Positions 25,558 to 35,219 are shown, counted from the stretch's first letter. The stretch: DNA of 64,000 nucleotides from Rhodanobacter sp. C03 (GCF_002001175.1 NZ_MUNT01000005.1:186001-250000), one strand, 5' to 3'. Program-made: numbers and translations. The notes: generated by a model not told the origin, from the sequence alone.

Positions 25558-26892
25558 ATGTCCTTCGATTCGCTGGGCCTTGCGCCCGCGTTGTTGCGTG
25601 CGCTTGCCGATTACGGCTACACCCAGGCCACCCCGATCCAGGCTGCCGCGATTCCACCGGCACTGGCAGGTCACGACCTGCTCGCCGCGGCGCAGACCGG
25701 CACCGGCAAAACCGCTGCGTTCGCGCTGCCGCTGCTGCAAAAACTTTCCACCAGTGGCCAGACCATGACGCGCCGTCCGCGCGCCCTGGTATTGACCCCA
25801 ACCCGCGAGCTGGCTGCCCAGGTGCATGAAAACCTGCGCGATTACGGCAAGCACATGCAGGTCAGCGCCACCACCATCTTCGGCGGCGTCAGCATGGGCC
25901 CGCAGATCAACGTGCTGCGCCGCGGCGTCGACATCGTCATCGCCACCCCGGGCCGGCTGATCGATCACATGCAGCAGCGCACGCTGGATTTGTCGGCCGT
26001 GGAAACGCTGATCCTGGATGAAGCGGACCGCATGTTGGACATGGGCTTCCTGCCCGCACTGAAGCGCATCCTGCAGTCGGTGCCGAAGAAGCGCCAGACG
26101 CTGCTGTTCTCCGCCACGTTTGCACCGGCGATCAAGACGCTGGCGATGGAGTTCATGCACAACCCGAAAGAGATCTCGGTTTCGGCGCCGAACACCGTCA
26201 CCACCCTGGTCAGCCATCAGGTGCACCCGGTCGATGCCTCGCGCAAGCGCGACCTGCTGCTGCACCTGCTGTCGGCCGACAGCCGCCGGCAGTCGCTGGT
26301 ATTCAGCCGCACCAAGCATGGCGCCGACAAGCTGGTGACCTTCCTCAACGCCTCCGGCCTGCGCAGCGCCGCGATCCACGGCAACAAGAGCCAGAACGCG
26401 CGTACCCGCGCACTCAGCGACTTCAAGAGCGGCCGCATCACCGTACTGGTGGCCACCGATATCGCTGCGCGTGGCATCGACATCGAGCAGTTGCCGATCG
26501 TGATCAACTTCGACCTGCCGTCAGTCGCTGAAGACTATGTCCATCGCATCGGCCGCACCGGCCGCGCCGGCATGGAAGGCCTGGCCGTATCGCTGGTCAG
26601 CCACGACGAATCCGGCCTGCTGTTCGACATCCGCAAACTGCTCAAGCAGGACATTGCAATCACGCCGATCGCCGGTTACGAGCCTTCGGCACCGCTGCGA
26701 CTGGATGCCGGTGCACCGCGCCCGAAGCAAGGCGGCGGTGGCGGTGGCGGGCAACGTCAATCGCGCGCACCGCGCCAGGGCAAGCCTGCTGGTTCGGCTC
26801 GGCCGAATGGCTACGCGCCGCAAGGCCGTGGCGAGCACGCCGCCGGCAACCAGCGTCGTCGCTCGAATTCGCGTCCGGCCGCCAAGGCCTGA
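25558..26892 (+). CDS. rhlE: ATP-dependent RNA helicase RhlE
   Basis: DEAD-box helicase involved in ribosome maturation and RNA turnover. 444 residues: Q motif ([17 protein letters not shown]), Walker [34 protein letters not shown], and the second RecA domain with [11 protein letters not shown] and [17 protein letters not shown] with a short Gly/Arg/Gln-rich tail (about 385-444) separates it from DeaD and SrmB. Translation start follows an SD-masking hairpin. Confidence 0.94.
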   Translation: MSFDSLGLAPALLRALADYGYTQATPIQAAAIPPALAGHDLLAAAQTGTGKTAAFALPLLQKLSTSGQTMTRRPRALVLTPTRELAAQVHENLRDYGKHMQVSATTIFGGVSMGPQINVLRRGVDIVIATPGRLIDHMQQRTLDLSAVETLILDEADRMLDMGFLPALKRILQSVPKKRQTLLFSATFAPAIKTLAMEFMHNPKEISVSAPNTVTTLVSHQVHPVDASRKRDLLLHLLSADSRRQSLVFSRTKHGADKLVTFLNASGLRSAAIHGNKSQNARTRALSDFKSGRITVLVATDIAARGIDIEQLPIVINFDLPSVAEDYVHRIGRTGRAGMEGLAVSLVSHDESGLLFDIRKLLKQDIAITPIAGYEPSAPLRLDAGAPRPKQGGGGGGGQRQSRAPRQGKPAGSARPNGYAPQGRGEHAAGNQRRRSNSRPAAKA

Positions 26893-26908
26893 GTCCACAG
26901 GCCGCCAT

Positions 26909-26984
26909 GTAGGAGCGACGTCAGTCGCCAGGCTCTCCCGTTTCAGCTTCAGCAAAAAGCGTCGCGGCTGAAGCCGCTCCTACA
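26909..26984. repeat. REP-type inverted repeat pair
   Basis: TGTAGGAGCGACGTCAGTCG at 26909 onward faces GTCGCGGCTGAAGCCGCTCC at 26961-26984. Same family as the elements at 30868 and 60159. It lies between the convergent rhlE and fghA stops. Confidence 0.85.
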
Positions 26985-27002
26985 TTTGCTTTCGGATTGC
27001 CG

Positions 27003-27845
27003 CTACAGCAATCCGAGTGCCGTGGCGTGATGGCGCAGGTGATCGTCGATGAAACTGGCGATGAACCAGTAGCTGTGGTCGTAGCCGGCATGTCGGCGTA
27101 GCAGCAATGACTGGCCTGCTTCGGCACAGGCCTGGTCGAACAGTTCGGGCTTCAGCTGGACCTCCAGAAACTGATCGGCCTCACCCTGATCGATCAGGAT
27201 CGTGCCGGGAAAGGTTTGTCGCCGCACCAGTGCACAAGCGTCGTAACCGGTCCAGGTGTCCTGGTCGGCACCGAGGTAGCGCGGCAGCGCCTTGCGTCCC
27301 CACGGCACCTCACTCGGCGCCACGATTGGCGCGAACGCTGATACCGAGCGGTAACGCGAGGGATGTTTCAAGGCGATCGTCAACGCGCCATGGCCGCCCA
27401 TCGAATGACCGCAAATGCCGCTGCGCGAGACATCCACCGCAAAGTGGGTGGCGAGCAGTGCCGGCAATTCATCCACCACGTAGCTGTGCATGCGAAAACG
27501 TGACGACCACGGCGCTTCGGTGGCATCAACATAGAAGCCGGCGCCCTCACCGAACTCCCAGTCACCGGTGGCGCCGTCGATACCGGTGCCGCGTGGGCTG
27601 GTATCGGACATCACCAGTACCAGGCCAAGTTCGGCGGCCAGCCGCTGTGCACCGGCCTTGATCGTGGCGGTTTCCTCGCTGCAGGTCAGCCCGGCCAGGA
27701 AATACAGCACCGGGCAGCGTTGCTGCACGGCTTGCGGCGGCTGATACACGGCAACACGCATCGGGCCGCCGCAAGCGTCCGACTGGTGCCGGTAAAAGCC
27801 CTGGATGCCGCCATGCAGCCGCTGTTCGGAAATCGTCTCAAACAT
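27003..27845 (-). CDS. fghA: S-formylglutathione hydrolase
   Basis: Serine esterase releasing formate from S-formylglutathione in formaldehyde detoxification. 280 residues from the ATG at 27845 (MFETISEQRLHGG), which has AAGGA 8 bases upstream; an ATG two codons earlier is less well spaced. CPVLYFLAGLTCSEE, the nucleophile elbow GHSMGGHGA, and the C-terminal AGYDHSYWFI with the catalytic His are standard for the family. The partner formaldehyde dehydrogenase gene is not in the window. Confidence 0.94.
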   Translation of the reverse strand: MFETISEQRLHGGIQGFYRHQSDACGGPMRVAVYQPPQAVQQRCPVLYFLAGLTCSEETATIKAGAQRLAAELGLVLVMSDTSPRGTGIDGATGDWEFGEGAGFYVDATEAPWSSRFRMHSYVVDELPALLATHFAVDVSRSGICGHSMGGHGALTIALKHPSRYRSVSAFAPIVAPSEVPWGRKALPRYLGADQDTWTGYDACALVRRQTFPGTILIDQGEADQFLEVQLKPELFDQACAEAGQSLLLRRHAGYDHSYWFIASFIDDHLRHHATALGLL

Positions 27846-27993
27846 ACCCATCGTCCTTACATCCACCATTCCAGCATAACCACGCATCTGCCCTTCACGT
27901 TCAGCCAATACCGCAACGCGCAAGGCCGCAGACTGATAGAATGCACGACTTGCGCGTCGCATTCCCGATGCCGCTTCCCGTTTCGAGGTTCCC

Positions 27994-29952
27994 ATGTCAT
28001 CCCCCGCTTCCGACAACGCCCCGGTTCCGTCCGGCTTCGGCGCACTCGCGCTGCACCCCGACGTTTTGCGCGTACTGTCCGACGTCGGCTACGAATCGCC
28101 TTCGCCGATCCAGGCCGCCACCATCCCGCCGCTGCTCGAAGGCCGCGACGTACTCGGCCAGGCGCAGACCGGCACCGGCAAGACCGCCGCGTTCGCGCTG
28201 CCGATCCTGTCGCGGATCAGCCCGCGCGCCGGCAAGCCGCAGGCACTCGTGCTGGCGCCCACGCGCGAACTGGCGATCCAGGTCGCCGAGGCCTTCCAGC
28301 GCTACGCCGCACACATCCCCGGTTTCCAGGTGCTGCCGATCTACGGTGGCCAGAGCTACGGCCCGCAGCTGCACTCACTGAAGCGCGGTGTGCATGTGGT
28401 GGTCGGCACGCCCGGCCGCGTGATCGATCACATGGACAAGGGCACGCTGGATCTGTCCGAGCTGAAATATCTGGTGCTCGACGAAGCCGACGAGATGCTG
28501 CGCATGGGCTTCATCGACGATGTCGAGAAGGTACTGCAGGCGACTCCGCCGGAACGCCAGGTCGCGCTGTTCTCGGCGACGATGCCCAGCGTGATCCGCA
28601 AGATCGCCCAGCGCCACTTGAAGGATCCGGTCGAGGTCACGATCAAGTCCTCCACCAGCACCGCGCCGAACATCCGCCAGCGCTACTGGTTCGTCAGCGG
28701 CATGCACAAGCTCGATGCCTTGACGCGCATCCTCGAAGCCGAACCATTCGACGCGATGATCATCTTTGCGCGCACCAAGCAGGCCACCGAAGAACTGGCC
28801 GGCAAGCTGCAGGCGCGCGGCCTCGCTGCCGCCGCGATCAACGGCGACATCGCCCAGCCGCAACGCGAGCGCGTGATCCAGCAGCTGAAGGACGGCAAGC
28901 TCGACATCCTGGTCGCCACTGACGTGGCCGCGCGCGGCCTCGATGTGGAACGGATCAGCCACGTATTCAATTACGACATCCCGTACGACACCGAAAGCTA
29001 CGTGCATCGCATCGGCCGCACCGGCCGCGCCGGTCGCGCCGGCGACGCGATCCTGTTCGTCAGCCCGCGCGAGCGCGGCATGCTGAACGCGATCGAGCGC
29101 GCCACCCGCCAGCCGATCGAGCAGATGCAGCTGCCGTCGGTCGACGTCGTCAATGACGTGCGCATCGGCAAGTTCAAGCAGCGCATCAGCGACATGCTGG
29201 CGCAGGGCAACCTGGGCCAGTTCCAGCAGCTGATCGAACAGTACGAGCAGGAACACAACGTGCCGGCGCTCGAGATCGCTGCCGCACTGGCACGCATCGC
29301 ACAGGGCGACCAGCCGCTGCTGCTGGCACCGCCGCCGAAGCGCGAAAAATACGAACCCGCCTCACGTGAGCGTGTCGAGCGCGCGGCACCGCGCGAACGT
29401 ACCAGCAGCGAGCGCCGTCCGTCGTCCGACCGCGAGGGCGCGGCGAGTCGCCCCGTCCGTGAGCACAAACCACGCGAACACAGCGCGCATGAGCGTGCCG
29501 GACACGAGCAGGCACCACCGCGCGAATTCGGCCATCGTCCGGCACGCGCGCATGCCACCGAGGAAGGCAAGCGTACCTACCGCATCGAGGTTGGCCACGA
29601 GCACGGCGTAAAGCCGGGCAACATCGTCGGCGCGATCGCCAATGAAGCTGGACTGGAAAGCCAGTTCATCGGCCGCCTCAGCATCCGCGACCACTACAGC
29701 CTGATCGACTTGCCCGATGGCATGCCAAAGGAAGTGTTCGAGCACCTCAAGAAAGTATGGGTGGTACAGCAGCAGCTGCGCATCCACGAGTGGGACGGCA
29801 CCGACACCGACGCCGGCCATGCGGCGCCGGCGCACAAGCCGGGTGGCTTCAAGAAGCCCGGTGGATTCAAGCCGGGCGGCTTCAAACCCGGCGCTCCCAA
29901 GCTCGGTGGTTTCAAACCGCGGCACGCTGGCGGAAAACCGCCGCACAAGTGA
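27994..29952 (+). CDS. deaD: ATP-dependent RNA helicase DeaD/CsdA
   Basis: Cold-shock DEAD-box helicase for 50S assembly and mRNA unwinding. 652 residues: Q motif [69 protein letters not shown], and [13 protein letters not shown]; then a long Arg/Glu/His-rich linker (about 450-520), a DbpA-type RNA-binding domain (RTYRIEVGHEHGVKPGNIVGAIANE, about 528-600) and a tail of GGFKxPG repeats. Divergent from fghA; the 148-base spacer has a TAGAAT -10-like hexamer at 27937. Confidence 0.94.
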   Translation: MSSPASDNAPVPSGFGALALHPDVLRVLSDVGYESPSPIQAATIPPLLEGRDVLGQAQTGTGKTAAFALPILSRISPRAGKPQALVLAPTRELAIQVAEAFQRYAAHIPGFQVLPIYGGQSYGPQLHSLKRGVHVVVGTPGRVIDHMDKGTLDLSELKYLVLDEADEMLRMGFIDDVEKVLQATPPERQVALFSATMPSVIRKIAQRHLKDPVEVTIKSSTSTAPNIRQRYWFVSGMHKLDALTRILEAEPFDAMIIFARTKQATEELAGKLQARGLAAAAINGDIAQPQRERVIQQLKDGKLDILVATDVAARGLDVERISHVFNYDIPYDTESYVHRIGRTGRAGRAGDAILFVSPRERGMLNAIERATRQPIEQMQLPSVDVVNDVRIGKFKQRISDMLAQGNLGQFQQLIEQYEQEHNVPALEIAAALARIAQGDQPLLLAPPPKREKYEPASRERVERAAPRERTSSERRPSSDREGAASRPVREHKPREHSAHERAGHEQAPPREFGHRPARAHATEEGKRTYRIEVGHEHGVKPGNIVGAIANEAGLESQFIGRLSIRDHYSLIDLPDGMPKEVFEHLKKVWVVQQQLRIHEWDGTDTDAGHAAPAHKPGGFKKPGGFKPGGFKPGAPKLGGFKPRHAGGKPPHK

Positions 29953-29972
29953 TTCGCAAAACACTCGGCCGG

Positions 29973-29999
29973 GTCGCCTGATCGTTTCGATCGGGCGAC
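29973..29999 (+). terminator. Strong hairpin after deaD
   Basis: 12-bp stem GTCGCCTGATCG / CGATCGGGCGAC (one G-T pair) with a TTT loop, 20 bases past the deaD stop. It has no long T-run, so it may be a weak terminator or an mRNA 3' end. Confidence 0.65.
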
Positions 30000-30021
30000 A
30001 GCGTGTTTCCAGCGAGGTCTG

Positions 30022-30861
30022 ATGGAAAATACATTGGCGCCCATACTTCATGGGCAACCTTTGCCAATGGACGACGCCATGACCAGCCTGCCCAGTCTGT
30101 ACATCTCGCACGGTTCACCGATGACCGCGCTGCAACCCGGCCTGACCGGCGAACGGCTGGCCGAGCTGGCCGCCGTGCTGCCGCGGCCAAAGGCGATCGT
30201 GATGGCCAGCGCCCACTGGCTGTCACGGCGGCCGCAGGTCGGCAGTGCGACCAGACCCGAGACGATCCACGATTTCGGCGGCTTTCCCGCACCGCTGTAT
30301 CAGCTGCGCTATCCGGCGCCGGGGCATTCCGCCTTGGCCGACCGCGTCATGCAGCTGCTGGATCATGCGGGCCTTGCGCCCATCGCCGATCCCGACCGCG
30401 GCCTGGATCACGGCGCCTGGGTGCCGCTGCGCTTGCTGTATCCGGCAGCGGACATTCCGGTGGTACCGGTCTCGATCCAGCCCGAACTCGGCCCTGCGCA
30501 CCAGTACGCGCTGGGACAGGCGCTGGCACCGCTGCGCGACGAGGGCGTGCTGGTGATCGGTTCGGGCAGCATCACCCACAACCTGCACGATCTCCGCGCC
30601 GGCTACAGCGACGAGCGGCAGGCGCCGTACGTAAAACCATTTATCGACTGGATCGAACAGAAGCTCGCCGCTGGCGACATCGACGCGCTGCTCGACTATC
30701 GCCACCAGGCGCCATTCGCCGAACGCGCGCATCCCACCGACGAACATCTGTTGCCGCTCTTCGTGGCGTTGGGTGCGGCCGGTGCGAAAGCCCACGCACA
30801 ACGGATCGACGCAGGCATCGACATGGGCCTGCTGGCGATGGACATCTATCGGTTCGATTGA
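30022..30861 (+). CDS. ygiD: LigB-type dioxygenase, 4,5-DOPA-extradiol-dioxygenase-like (YgiD)
   Basis: 279 residues, close to E. coli YgiD. LYISHGSPM, SAHWLSRRPQV, DFGGFPAPLYQLRYPAPG, LDHGAWVPLRLLYP and GSGSITHNL are successive family signatures; the metal ligands are the His in SHGSP, SAHW and LDHGAW. Members open catechol rings (DOPA) in vitro; the natural substrate here is unknown. Starts at 30022, 30067 and 30079 are all possible; 30022 is kept because YgiD has a similar N-terminal extension. Confidence 0.85.
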   Translation: MENTLAPILHGQPLPMDDAMTSLPSLYISHGSPMTALQPGLTGERLAELAAVLPRPKAIVMASAHWLSRRPQVGSATRPETIHDFGGFPAPLYQLRYPAPGHSALADRVMQLLDHAGLAPIADPDRGLDHGAWVPLRLLYPAADIPVVPVSIQPELGPAHQYALGQALAPLRDEGVLVIGSGSITHNLHDLRAGYSDERQAPYVKPFIDWIEQKLAAGDIDALLDYRHQAPFAERAHPTDEHLLPLFVALGAAGAKAHAQRIDAGIDMGLLAMDIYRFD

Positions 30862-30867
30862 GCGGAA

Positions 30868-30895
30868 GCTTCGCGGCTGAAGCCGCTCCTACAGG
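30868..30895. repeat. Single REP-type element
   Basis: GCTTCGCGGCTGAAGCCGCTCCTACAGG, one half of the inverted pair seen at 26909 and 60159, between the convergent stops of the dioxygenase and the YkgJ-type gene. Confidence 0.8.
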
Positions 30896-30904
30896 GGGCG
30901 AGCT

Positions 30905-31291
30905 TCAAGCGATCTGCGGCAACGGCGGCGTGTCGGTATCGAATGGCTCGAGCCAGTCCTGCGGCGTCAGCACCGGCAGCCCATGCGCGAGGCGTCCCTT
31001 GTCGCATTGCAGACTGATCGTGCCGAACTCCCACGACGGCTGCACTTCTCGGCATACCGACGGCCGCCGTGCGTAGATACCACAATGCGCCGCCACACCT
31101 ATGGTTCCCTGCAGAGCCACGCAGCGTGGATGCGCGGCATCGGTGCCGAGCATCGCCAACCGGTGCGGATCAAGTTTCTCGGTGAGCTCCGGTGGTACGC
31201 ATCCACCGAGCGATGCATCCGCCTCCGACCAGTGGAATGACACGCGGAAGAAGGCACAACAGGCACCGCAACGCAGACAGGGGTGTTTCAT
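30905..31291 (-). CDS. YkgJ-family cysteine-cluster protein
   Basis: 128 residues from the ATG at 31291 (MKHPCLRCGACC). The N-terminal CxxCGACC and a later CGIYARRPSVCREVQ form the Cys-rich pattern of the YkgJ/UPF0153 family, a predicted zinc or Fe-S binding fold. PPELTEKLDPHRLAMLGTD is typical of the group with unknown function. Starts at 31357 and 31303 are possible but less like the family. Confidence 0.8.
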   Translation of the reverse strand: MKHPCLRCGACCAFFRVSFHWSEADASLGGCVPPELTEKLDPHRLAMLGTDAAHPRCVALQGTIGVAAHCGIYARRPSVCREVQPSWEFGTISLQCDKGRLAHGLPVLTPQDWLEPFDTDTPPLPQIA

Positions 31292-31343
31292 CAAGCTGAC
31301 CATGGCGCACCCCGAGGCACGCAGCCTGCGGAGTCTAGGGCGT

Positions 31344-31373
31344 AAAAGGCCTGCCATGTGGCAGGCCTTTCTT
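31344..31373 (-). terminator. Intrinsic terminator after ypfJ
   Basis: AAAAGGCCTGCC / GGCAGGCCTTT with a 4-base loop; on the minus strand the stem is followed by TTTTACG. It sits about 20 bases past the ypfJ stop. Confidence 0.8.
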
Positions 31374-31391
31374 CACAAACGCCGAATCGTC

Positions 31392-32261
31392 CTACGGCTC
31401 GCCGGCAAACGTGTCGCACTGGGCCATGTTGCCGCTGCTGAAACCGGTCTTGAACCACTTCACCCTTTGCGCGGAGGTGCCATGAGTGAACGAGTCCGGG
31501 ACGACCGTGCCGCGCGCCTCCTTTTGCAGGGTGTCGTCACCGATCTGGCTGGCGGCATTGAGTGCCGATTCCACGTCGCCTGCCTGCAGCCATTGCAGCC
31601 GTTGCTGGCTGCGGTTGGCCCACACGCCGGCAAAGCAGTCTGCCTGCAGTTCCTGCCGCACCGACAAGCCATCTGCGCCGTCCATGGGTTGCCCCTGCCG
31701 CTGCAACTGCTGCACCTTGTCGAACACACCGGTCAGCTTCTGCACGTGGTGGCCGACTTCATGTGCGATCACATAGGCGCGGGCGAAATCGCCGGAGGCA
31801 TGGAAACGATCCTGCAGTTCCTGAAAGAACGCGACATCCAGATACACCTTCTGGTCGCCCGGGCAATAAAACGGTCCGACTGCAGTCGAAGCAGCACCGC
31901 AGGCGGTATTCACACCACCGCTGAACAACTCAAGCTTGGGATCGACGTAAGTATTGCCATTCGCCGCGAAAATATCGCCCCAGGTCTTTTCGGTCGAACC
32001 GAGGATCTTTTTGACGAACAACTCCTGTTGGGGGTCGACCTGCGCGGGCACGCCTGTCTGGGTCGGTGCAGAAGATTGACCGCCGCCCTGGTCCAGCAGT
32101 GCCAGCGGATTCTTGAAGAAAACCCAACCAAGAATGGCGAGCACGATGAGACCGCCTATTCCCATGCGGCCACCGCCACCACCAAAGCCCCGACCTCCGC
32201 CGCCACCGCCGCCGCTATCGACCTCGACGTTGTCGCTGGTTTCGCCTTTCTGCCAATCCAT
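31392..32261 (-). CDS. ypfJ: Predicted neutral zinc metallopeptidase YpfJ
   Basis: 289 residues from the ATG at 32261 (MDWQKGETSDNVEVD), the length of E. coli YpfJ. A Gly-rich N-terminus (GGGGGGGRGFGGGGG) leads to one membrane helix (IGGLIVLAILGWVFF), then NTACG, PFYCPGDQKVYLD, and the zinc site HEVGHHVQKLTG; RQELQADCFAGVWA carries the third ligand. Predicted to be anchored with the peptidase in the periplasm. Substrates unknown. Confidence 0.9.
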   Translation of the reverse strand: MDWQKGETSDNVEVDSGGGGGGGRGFGGGGGRMGIGGLIVLAILGWVFFKNPLALLDQGGGQSSAPTQTGVPAQVDPQQELFVKKILGSTEKTWGDIFAANGNTYVDPKLELFSGGVNTACGAASTAVGPFYCPGDQKVYLDVAFFQELQDRFHASGDFARAYVIAHEVGHHVQKLTGVFDKVQQLQRQGQPMDGADGLSVRQELQADCFAGVWANRSQQRLQWLQAGDVESALNAASQIGDDTLQKEARGTVVPDSFTHGTSAQRVKWFKTGFSSGNMAQCDTFAGEP

Positions 32262-32383
32262 ATGCCCCTCGCTACTGATTGACGCACCGGACCCGGTGCC
32301 GCACAGCGACGATAGCGCCTTGTCCGGCATCACGCCACGCATGTGCTGCGGCTACAGTAGGCGATCTTTCCCGAGGATCCACC

Positions 32384-32776
32384 ATGACCCATCTGCCTGC
32401 CCTGGTTACCCTGCTCACCGTCCTGTTGCTGTTTGGCACCATGTGGGCCGTGGGCCGCGCCCGCGGCAAGTACGGCATCAAGGCGCCGGCAATCAGTGGC
32501 GATCCGGCGTTCGAGCGCGCTTACCGGGTGCAGATGAATACGCTGGAAAGCACGGTGATGTTCCTGCCCACGCTGTGGCTGGCGGCAAACTACGGTTTCA
32601 GCGGCTGGGCCGGCGTGGCCGGACTGGTCTGGATCGTCGGACGCGTCTGGTATGCGTTGACTTACCTGCAGGACGCCGGCAAGCGCGGCCCGGGTTTCGC
32701 GGTCGGCATGCTCAGCTGGGCCGCGACCCTGCTGATGGCCGGCGTCGGTGTCTTTCGCGTGCTGATGCTCGGCTGA
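32384..32776 (+). CDS. MAPEG-family membrane protein
   Basis: 130 residues from the ATG at 32384 (MTHLPALVTLLTVL). Four predicted membrane helices; between the first two ERAYRVQMNTLESTVMFLPTLWLA, the MAPEG signature (RxxxNxxE) involved in glutathione/lipid binding in the eukaryotic members. WYALTYLQDAGKRGPGF follows. Bacterial members are often of unknown substrate. Confidence 0.88.
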   Translation: MTHLPALVTLLTVLLLFGTMWAVGRARGKYGIKAPAISGDPAFERAYRVQMNTLESTVMFLPTLWLAANYGFSGWAGVAGLVWIVGRVWYALTYLQDAGKRGPGFAVGMLSWAATLLMAGVGVFRVLMLG

Positions 32777-32781
32777 CGCCG

Positions 32782-33558
32782 TCAGGCAAGCAAGCCAGGC
32801 GTCAGCGCGCTCAACACCCATACACGGTGAGGCACCGCCATCGGCTCGGTCGCATGTCGGGCTGTCAGCATGGTAGCCAGTTCGCTGTCGAAACGTTGCA
32901 CCCTGGCCCTGTCCAGCACCGCGCCGATGGCGGCACTGGCGCGAATGCGGCCGCGCCAGTCCACATGGCTGTACGGCACATCGAGGTCGAATGAATACGT
33001 GCGCAGACCGGTGAAGCCGGCCTCGGCCACGTCCTTCAACCATGCCGGATACAGGCCGCTGCCGCTGTGCATGGTCCAGCCCGGGTTGCAGGTCAGGATC
33101 AGCCGTTCGGTGTCCTGCACCAGGTTGCCGTTCAACGGCAGCCAGTCGAAATGCGCAATCACCAGTCGACCGCCAGGCTTCAGCCAGCTACGCGCGAGCG
33201 CCGCCGTGCGCTGCCGATCGAACCAGTGCCAGCATTGACCCGCGGTGATCACGTCAAACGAGGCTGCGGCGAAGTCGGCATTCTCGACGCGAGCACGCAC
33301 CTGCTTCACTTGTACGCCCGCCGCGCGATCGAGTTCCGCAGCCTCTGCCAGCAGCGAAGCGGAATGATCCAGCGCGGTCAGCTCGCAACCGCGCACGGCC
33401 AGTCCGCGGGCGACGGTCCCGGTGCCGCTGCCCAGGTCCAACACGAGGTTGCCCGGCTGCACCGTACCGTCGGCAAACAACCGCTCGAAGAAGGCATCAG
33501 GAAACCCGGCGCGATGGCGCGCGTAATCACTGGCAGTCCTGCCAAAATCGATAGCCAT
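32782..33558 (-). CDS. Class I SAM-dependent methyltransferase
   Basis: 258 residues from the ATG at 33558 (MAIDFGRTASDYARHRAGFP). Motif I LVLDLGSGTGTVARGLA, motif II acidic residue in LTALDHSASLL, motif IV VITAGQCWHWFD. The YARHRAGFPDAFFERL start and the QCWHWFD segment put it in the Methyltransf_11 group; substrate unknown. Only 5 bases separate it from the convergent MAPEG gene. Confidence 0.82.
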   Translation of the reverse strand: MAIDFGRTASDYARHRAGFPDAFFERLFADGTVQPGNLVLDLGSGTGTVARGLAVRGCELTALDHSASLLAEAAELDRAAGVQVKQVRARVENADFAAASFDVITAGQCWHWFDRQRTAALARSWLKPGGRLVIAHFDWLPLNGNLVQDTERLILTCNPGWTMHSGSGLYPAWLKDVAEAGFTGLRTYSFDLDVPYSHVDWRGRIRASAAIGAVLDRARVQRFDSELATMLTARHATEPMAVPHRVWVLSALTPGLLA

Positions 33559-33763
33559 CGATGTCCCCTGACCCGCTCGGTATCCGGATGTTACCGCGAT
33601 TTCTTGCGGCCGCAAGTCACCGATGGATACGGCGATTACAACGACGACCATGCCGATCGACCGATTGCGCCGATCGCCGGCAGGCAACTAGTTTGTGTGC
33701 GTTGAACGTCGCACGAGTCGTCCGGGCAAATCGTCTGCGCGACTGTCCAGGATCAGCTTCACC

Positions 33764-34603
33764 ATGGATGCCATGTACACCCAAACTTCCCTGTTGCCGT
33801 CTGCCACACCACCGGTGCCGCTGATGCCGCCGCTCGTCCGCGCGCCCAGCCTGTGGAGCGCACTGGGATTGATCGCACTGTATTTCCTGCTGCAGGCCGT
33901 CGGCAGCGCCCTGATCGCACTGGTAATGGGCCTGATGACCGGTTTCGTCCATTTGCAGCAAGGCGTGGCTCATGCCGGTGACGGAATCCGCGCCATGCTG
34001 GAACAACCCGGTACGCAGGCGTTGCTGGTGATACTCACGCTGGGCCTGGCTGCGGCATGGATCCTGCTGCTGACACAGCGTCGCTGGTCGCATCTGTGGT
34101 CGCTGGCACAACCACCGGGTTTCGGTTTCGTGCGCCCGGCACGCTCACGGTTCCTGCTGCTGGCGGTCGCGATCGGACTGGCTGCACCATTGCTCGGCGG
34201 ATGGCTGACCCAGTTGCTGGCGCATGGACACGTGGTGACCCAGGACATCCAGCAACTCGGCGCCGGCACCCCGTTGGCGTGGCGCCTTCCACTGGTGCTG
34301 GTCGTGGTGAGCTTGGGGCCGGTGGTGGAGGAACTGTTGTTCCGCGGCGTGTTGCTGTCGGCACTGCTGTGCCGCTGGCAGCCGGCCTGGGCGGTGGCGA
34401 TCAGTTCGCTGACGTTCGCCCTGGTGCACCTGCCCGGGCTGCAGTGGCAATGGTTCGCGTTGCCTGACCTGGTGTTGCTGGCACTGGCGCTGGCATGGCT
34501 GCGGCTGCACTCGGGTTCGATCTGGCCAGCGGTGCTGGCGCATGGCATCAACAATTTGCTGGCCGTGGCGGGTTGGTTTATCGCGGCCAATCTGCACGGT
34601 TGA
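33764..34603 (+). CDS. CPBP-family intramembrane glutamic protease-like protein
   Basis: 279 residues from 33764 (MDAMYTQ); 33773 is also possible. Eight or so hydrophobic segments. The three ABI/CPBP motifs are present: VVEELLFRGVLL (EExxxR with Glu-Glu and Arg), FALVHL, and HGINN. The family includes Rce1-like proteases that cut within membranes, and bacteriocin-immunity proteins. Substrate unknown. Its end overlaps the end of the convergent maf gene by 26 bases. The spacer 33559-33763 shows nothing definite. Confidence 0.85.
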   Translation: MDAMYTQTSLLPSATPPVPLMPPLVRAPSLWSALGLIALYFLLQAVGSALIALVMGLMTGFVHLQQGVAHAGDGIRAMLEQPGTQALLVILTLGLAAAWILLLTQRRWSHLWSLAQPPGFGFVRPARSRFLLLAVAIGLAAPLLGGWLTQLLAHGHVVTQDIQQLGAGTPLAWRLPLVLVVVSLGPVVEELLFRGVLLSALLCRWQPAWAVAISSLTFALVHLPGLQWQWFALPDLVLLALALAWLRLHSGSIWPAVLAHGINNLLAVAGWFIAANLHG

Positions 34604-35180
34604 GGCTCATGCCCGCGGTCGCATCGAAATCGCGCAGCAGGCGCGCGGTTTCGAATACCGGCAGTCCCATCACACCGGAATAGCTGCCCTGCAGATGCTC
34701 GACCAAGGCCGCACCGCATCCCTGGATCGCATACGCGCCAGCCTTGCCGAACGGCTCGCCAGTGGCCACATAAGCAGCGATGGTCGATTCGTCCAGTGGC
34801 GCGAAGCGCACCTGCGATAGGCACACCGCACACTGCTCGCGTGCGGCGCTGACCAGCCACACCACCGAGATCACCGCATGCGTGCGCCCGGACAGTCGCC
34901 GCAGCATCGCGGCAGCATCCTCTGCATCGTGCGGCTTGCCGAACACTTCATCGTCCAGCACCACCTCGGTATCCGCACCGAGCACGACAGCATCACTGGC
35001 GTGAGCCATACCGGCCAGTCCGGCATGCGCTTTGTCACGCGCTACCCGGCTCACGTACGCCTGCGGCGATTCGTCCGGCGCACGCTGCTCCGCCACTTCG
35101 ACATCGAGTACCACGAAATCGACACCGATCTGTTCCAGCAACTGGCGGCGGCGCGGCGACTGCGAAGCGAGATGAAGCAT
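34578..35180 (-). CDS. maf: Maf-type nucleotide pyrophosphatase
   Basis: Hydrolyses dTTP/UTP or modified nucleotides; older name septum formation inhibitor. 200 residues; MLHLASQSPRRRQLLEQIGVDF is the family start (SxSPRR), VLGADTEVVLDDEVFGKP carries the catalytic Asp and Lys, and EPFGKAGAYAIQGCGA ends the core. Part of the minus-strand rsfS-rlmH-maf set; a GNAT gene separates it from rlmH. YhdE versus YceF substrate class is unresolved. Confidence 0.93.
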   Translation of the reverse strand: MLHLASQSPRRRQLLEQIGVDFVVLDVEVAEQRAPDESPQAYVSRVARDKAHAGLAGMAHASDAVVLGADTEVVLDDEVFGKPHDAEDAAAMLRRLSGRTHAVISVVWLVSAAREQCAVCLSQVRFAPLDESTIAAYVATGEPFGKAGAYAIQGCGAALVEHLQGSYSGVMGLPVFETARLLRDFDATAGMSLNRADWPR

Positions 35181-35219
35181 GCGAATTCCGATCGATCATG
35201 AAGCTGCCAGCGTAACGGC

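Noticed and set aside
25527-25829. Upstream frame starting at an ATG before rhlE
   Set aside because: It overlaps rhlE in another frame for nearly its whole length; the ATG lies just before the hairpin and is probably chance.
25558-29952. rhlE and deaD as a recent duplication
   Set aside because: Both are DEAD-box helicases, but they belong to different subfamilies (tail, linker and RNA-binding domain differ), so they are old paralogues.
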